In this document: one piece after another, positions 6,368-8,155 of the stretch
Position numbering within the stretch: position 1 is the stretch's first letter
Layout of the letters: each line of letters begins with the position of its first letter
Source of the DNA: an uncultured Clostridia bacterium
Lineage (GTDB): Bacteria > Bacillota > Clostridia > Oscillospirales > CAG-272
Assembly: GCA_945485605.1 (NCBI GenBank)
Contig: CALYSG010000079.1
Location: 1 to 8,155 of the forward strand
Reading direction: 5' to 3'
DNA: 8,155 nt
Made by a program: the position numbers and the translations under genes
Notes under the pieces: model-generated
Databases searched by the model: none
Told to the model about the DNA's origin: nothing
Seen by the model: only the letters and a program-made list of their open reading frames with translations

Positions 6368-6390
6368 CTGTAAAGTATTTTGCTTTACAG
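6368..6390. promoter_or_regulatory. Inverted repeat over the ylxM transcription start (operator candidate)
   Basis: CTGTAAAG (6368-6375) and CTTTACAG (6383-6390) form a perfect 8-bp dyad around TATTTTG. It touches the -10 box on one side and the AGGTGA ribosome binding site (6389-6394) on the other. Because the predicted transcript begins near 6374, most of the left arm would not be in the RNA. That favours a DNA operator over an RNA hairpin. No known regulator is recognised for this sequence. Confidence 0.6.
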
Positions 6391-6397
6391 GTGATAT

Positions 6398-6733
6398 ATG
6401 TTTGAAAAAAATCTCGGAATGAGCTTTCTGCTCGACTTCTACGGTCAGATGCTCACCGAACGCAAACGTACCGTAATGAATATGTACTATAACGAGGATC
6501 TCTCGCTTTCCGAGATCGCCGATGAGATCGGGATATCGCGTCAGGGTGTACGTGAACTGATAAAAAAATCCGAAGCCGAGCTGTCCGGACTTGAAGAGAC
6601 ACTGAAGCTCGCATCACGATTTCTTCAGCTCCGGAATTCTGCAGAAAAGGTTGAGAACATCATCGGGAAATACGAATTGCCCGACGAGGTCAGACTTGCA
6701 GTTCTCGGACTTACGGGAGAGCTTAAGAAATAA
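6398..6733 (+). CDS. ylxM: YlxM-family helix-turn-helix protein, SRP-associated
   Basis: A 111-residue protein of the YlxM/UPF0122 family, which in Firmicutes is encoded just before ffh and has been described as an accessory of the signal recognition particle that affects Ffh activity. Seen: MFEKNLGMSFLLDFYGQMLT at the N-terminus, then a sigma-70 region 4-like helix-turn-helix, with LSLSEIADEIGISRQGVREL at 35-54 and GISRQ as the turn and recognition helix, and a charged helical C-terminal half (about 55-111). Length and motifs fit the family. The start ATG at 6398 follows AGGTGA (6389-6394) by only three bases, a rather tight spacing. ffh follows after 39 bp without a terminator, so the two are probably co-transcribed. 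The helix-turn-helix makes DNA binding conceivable, but the known role is with SRP. ftsY, often found nearby, is absent here. Confidence 0.9.
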   Translation: MFEKNLGMSFLLDFYGQMLTERKRTVMNMYYNEDLSLSEIADEIGISRQGVRELIKKSEAELSGLEETLKLASRFLQLRNSAEKVENIIGKYELPDEVRLAVLGLTGELKK

Positions 6734-6772
6734 AAACAATTTACGCCGTTATCCGGCGCCCGGGAGAACGAT

Positions 6773-8104
6773 ATGTTTGAAGGACTTACCGAAAAACTGA
6801 ATAACGCGTTCAGAAAATTCCGCAACAAGGGTAAACTGACCGAATCCGACGTAAAAGCGGGCATGCGCGAGATAAAGCTCGCACTGCTTGAAGCCGACGT
6901 GAACTTCAAGGTCGTCAAGGAATTCGTGAACACAGTCTCCGAACGTGCGGTCGGCGCCGAAGTGCTCGAATCCTTGATGCCGGCACAACAGGTCGTAAAG
7001 ATCGTCAACGAGGAGCTTATAAACATCATGGGAGGCTCGCAGAGCAAGCTGACCATAGCATCAAAGCCCCCCACGGTCATTATGATGGTCGGACTTCAGG
7101 GCGCGGGTAAAACAACACACGCCGGTAAGCTCGCCGGTATGTATAAAAAACAGGGTAAGAATCCCCTTCTCGTTGCCTGCGATATCTACCGTCCCGCCGC
7201 GATCAGACAGCTTGAGGTCGTCGGCGGACAGCTCGGTATCCCCGTCTTCCAGATGGGAGACAAGATATCACCGGTAAAAATTGCCGAAGAAAGCGTTAAA
7301 TACGCCGAATCACGCGGATATGATATGGTATTCATCGATACCGCCGGTCGCCTTCACATCGACGAGGAGCTTATGGCTGAGCTTCAGTCGATAAAGGAAA
7401 AGGTGAAGCCTACGGAAATCCTTCTCACCGTCGACGCAATGATCGGTCAGGATGCCGTAAATGTCGCAAAAACCTTCAACGACCTTCTCGACATCACGGG
7501 AGTCGTACTCACAAAGCTCGACGGAGACACCCGCGGCGGTGCGGCGCTGTCTGTCAAGTATATAACACAGAAACCTATCAAATTCATCGGCACGGGGGAA
7601 AAGCTCGACAACATCGAACCCTTCTACCCCGACCGTATGGCGAGCCGTATCCTCGGAATGGGGGACGTCCTATCGCTTATCGAAAAGGCCGAGCAAGCCT
7701 TTGACGCAAAGCAGGCAGCCGAGCTTGAGCAAAAGCTCAGACAGTCTGCCTTCACACTTGATGACTATCTCGAACAGTTCAAGCAGCTGAAGAAAATGGG
7801 AAGCGTCGACCAGCTTATGGCTATGATGCCGGGGATCAAGCCCGGAAGCCTCAAGGACGCGAAGATCGACGAAAGGATGCTCGCAAGGACAGAGGCGATA
7901 ATCCTCTCTATGACACCTCGGGAACGCGCAAAGCCCGACATCATCAACGGTTCGCGCAAACGCCGTATAGCAAACGGCAGCGGAACCTCGGTCGAAGAAG
8001 TCAACAAGCTTCTCAGACAGTTTGATCAGATAAAGGTCCTCATGAAGCAGTTTTCAGGCAAAAAAGGCAAACAGAAGCTCGGGAAATTCAGATTCCCCGG
8101 CTAA
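6773..8104 (+). CDS. ffh: Signal recognition particle protein Ffh (SRP54)
   Basis: GTPase subunit of the signal recognition particle. It binds SRP RNA and hydrophobic signal sequences emerging from the ribosome and delivers the complex to FtsY at the membrane. Length is 443 residues, normal for bacterial Ffh. Seen: helical N domain (about 1-88) with an ALLEADVNF motif (37-45); G domain (about 98-300) with the P-loop GLQGAGKTT (107-115), DIYRPAAIRQL (137-147), DTAGR (189-193), TKLDGDTRGGAA (247-258) and GTGEK (273-277); linker GMGDVLSLIEKAE (295-307); then the M domain (about 325-435) with methionine-rich helices such as MGSVDQLMAMMPG (342-354) and the SRP RNA-binding motif SMTPRERAKPDII (379-391) with SRKRRIANGSG (394-404). 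A basic tail, KKGKQKLGKFRFPG, ends the protein. GGGAGAA (6762-6768) lies just upstream of the ATG. All key residues are present. Confidence 0.98.
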   Translation: MFEGLTEKLNNAFRKFRNKGKLTESDVKAGMREIKLALLEADVNFKVVKEFVNTVSERAVGAEVLESLMPAQQVVKIVNEELINIMGGSQSKLTIASKPPTVIMMVGLQGAGKTTHAGKLAGMYKKQGKNPLLVACDIYRPAAIRQLEVVGGQLGIPVFQMGDKISPVKIAEESVKYAESRGYDMVFIDTAGRLHIDEELMAELQSIKEKVKPTEILLTVDAMIGQDAVNVAKTFNDLLDITGVVLTKLDGDTRGGAALSVKYITQKPIKFIGTGEKLDNIEPFYPDRMASRILGMGDVLSLIEKAEQAFDAKQAAELEQKLRQSAFTLDDYLEQFKQLKKMGSVDQLMAMMPGIKPGSLKDAKIDERMLARTEAIILSMTPRERAKPDIINGSRKRRIANGSGTSVEEVNKLLRQFDQIKVLMKQFSGKKGKQKLGKFRFPG

Positions 8105-8114
8105 CCTATCCGGA

Positions 8115-8152
8115 TTTATATAATTTTTATATAAAAATATTTTATTGGAGGA
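8115..8152 (+). promoter_or_regulatory. AT-rich spacer and strong ribosome binding site for the next gene
   Basis: After the ffh stop, an AT-only dyad, TTTATATA (8115-8122) with TATATAAA (8128-8135), is followed by GGAGGA (8147-8152), three bases from the window end. The start codon must lie just beyond. In Firmicutes ffh is usually followed by rpsP (ribosomal protein S16), so that is the expected product, but no coding sequence is visible. The dyad lacks G-C pairs and a clean T-tract and is not a convincing terminator, so read-through from ffh is likely. Confidence 0.6.
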
Positions 8153-8155
8153 AAA

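Noticed and set aside
6744..6758. CGCCG-N5-CGGCG hairpin between ylxM and ffh as a terminator or processing site
   Set aside because: The stem is only 5 bp and has no T-tract. It is unlikely to stop transcription, and such short dyads are expected by chance.
8119..8124. TATAAT as a separate promoter for the gene after ffh
   Set aside because: No -35-like sequence lies 16-18 bp upstream, where the bases are GC-rich at the end of ffh, and the AT-rich tract makes a chance TATAAT likely.

Overview
The window looks like chromosomal DNA from an anaerobic Gram-positive bacterium of the Clostridia, plausibly near the Oscillospirales/Ruminococcaceae. The grounds are the ylxM-ffh pair read towards a further strongly initiated gene, AGGAGG-type ribosome binding sites, near-consensus sigma-A promoters with 17-bp spacers (some with a TGn extended -10), rho-independent terminators, and a Firmicutes-type family of E2-like acyltransferase homologues. 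This is inference from gene content and signals; no 16S or other definitive marker is present. No mobile element, CRISPR array, tRNA or rRNA was seen, and the region reads as core genome.

Layout from left to right. (1) The first 79 bases are the start of a leftward ribonuclease HI gene (rnhA), cut by the window edge. (2) It diverges from a rightward gene for a 400-residue protein related to the catalytic domain of 2-oxoacid dehydrogenase E2 subunits, with its active-site His replaced by Glu. Each has its own promoter in the 156-bp gap. (3) That gene converges on leftward dxs (1-deoxy-D-xylulose-5-phosphate synthase), and the two share one bidirectional terminator. (4) dxs diverges from a two-gene operon of CNNM/CorC-type membrane proteins. 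The dxs and CNNM promoters lie back to back, and two tandem 24-bp repeats occupy the space between their -35 boxes. (5) The CNNM genes overlap by 4 bp (ATGA) and end in a strong terminator. (6) A perfect-consensus promoter, followed at once by an 8-bp inverted repeat over the predicted start site, drives ylxM and ffh of the signal recognition particle. (7) The window ends just after a strong ribosome binding site for the next gene, expected to be rpsP by the usual Firmicutes gene order.

The genes fall into four separate units: RNA:DNA hybrid removal, an uncharacterised acyltransferase-like protein, isoprenoid precursor synthesis, and divalent cation handling next to protein targeting. No single pathway joins them. 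I did not find a clearly new multi-gene system. The best candidates for new biology are the repeat-bearing divergent dxs/CNNM control region, the H-to-E E2-like protein, the unequal CNNM pair in which the first copy has lost motif residues the second keeps, and the dyad at the ylxM-ffh start site.
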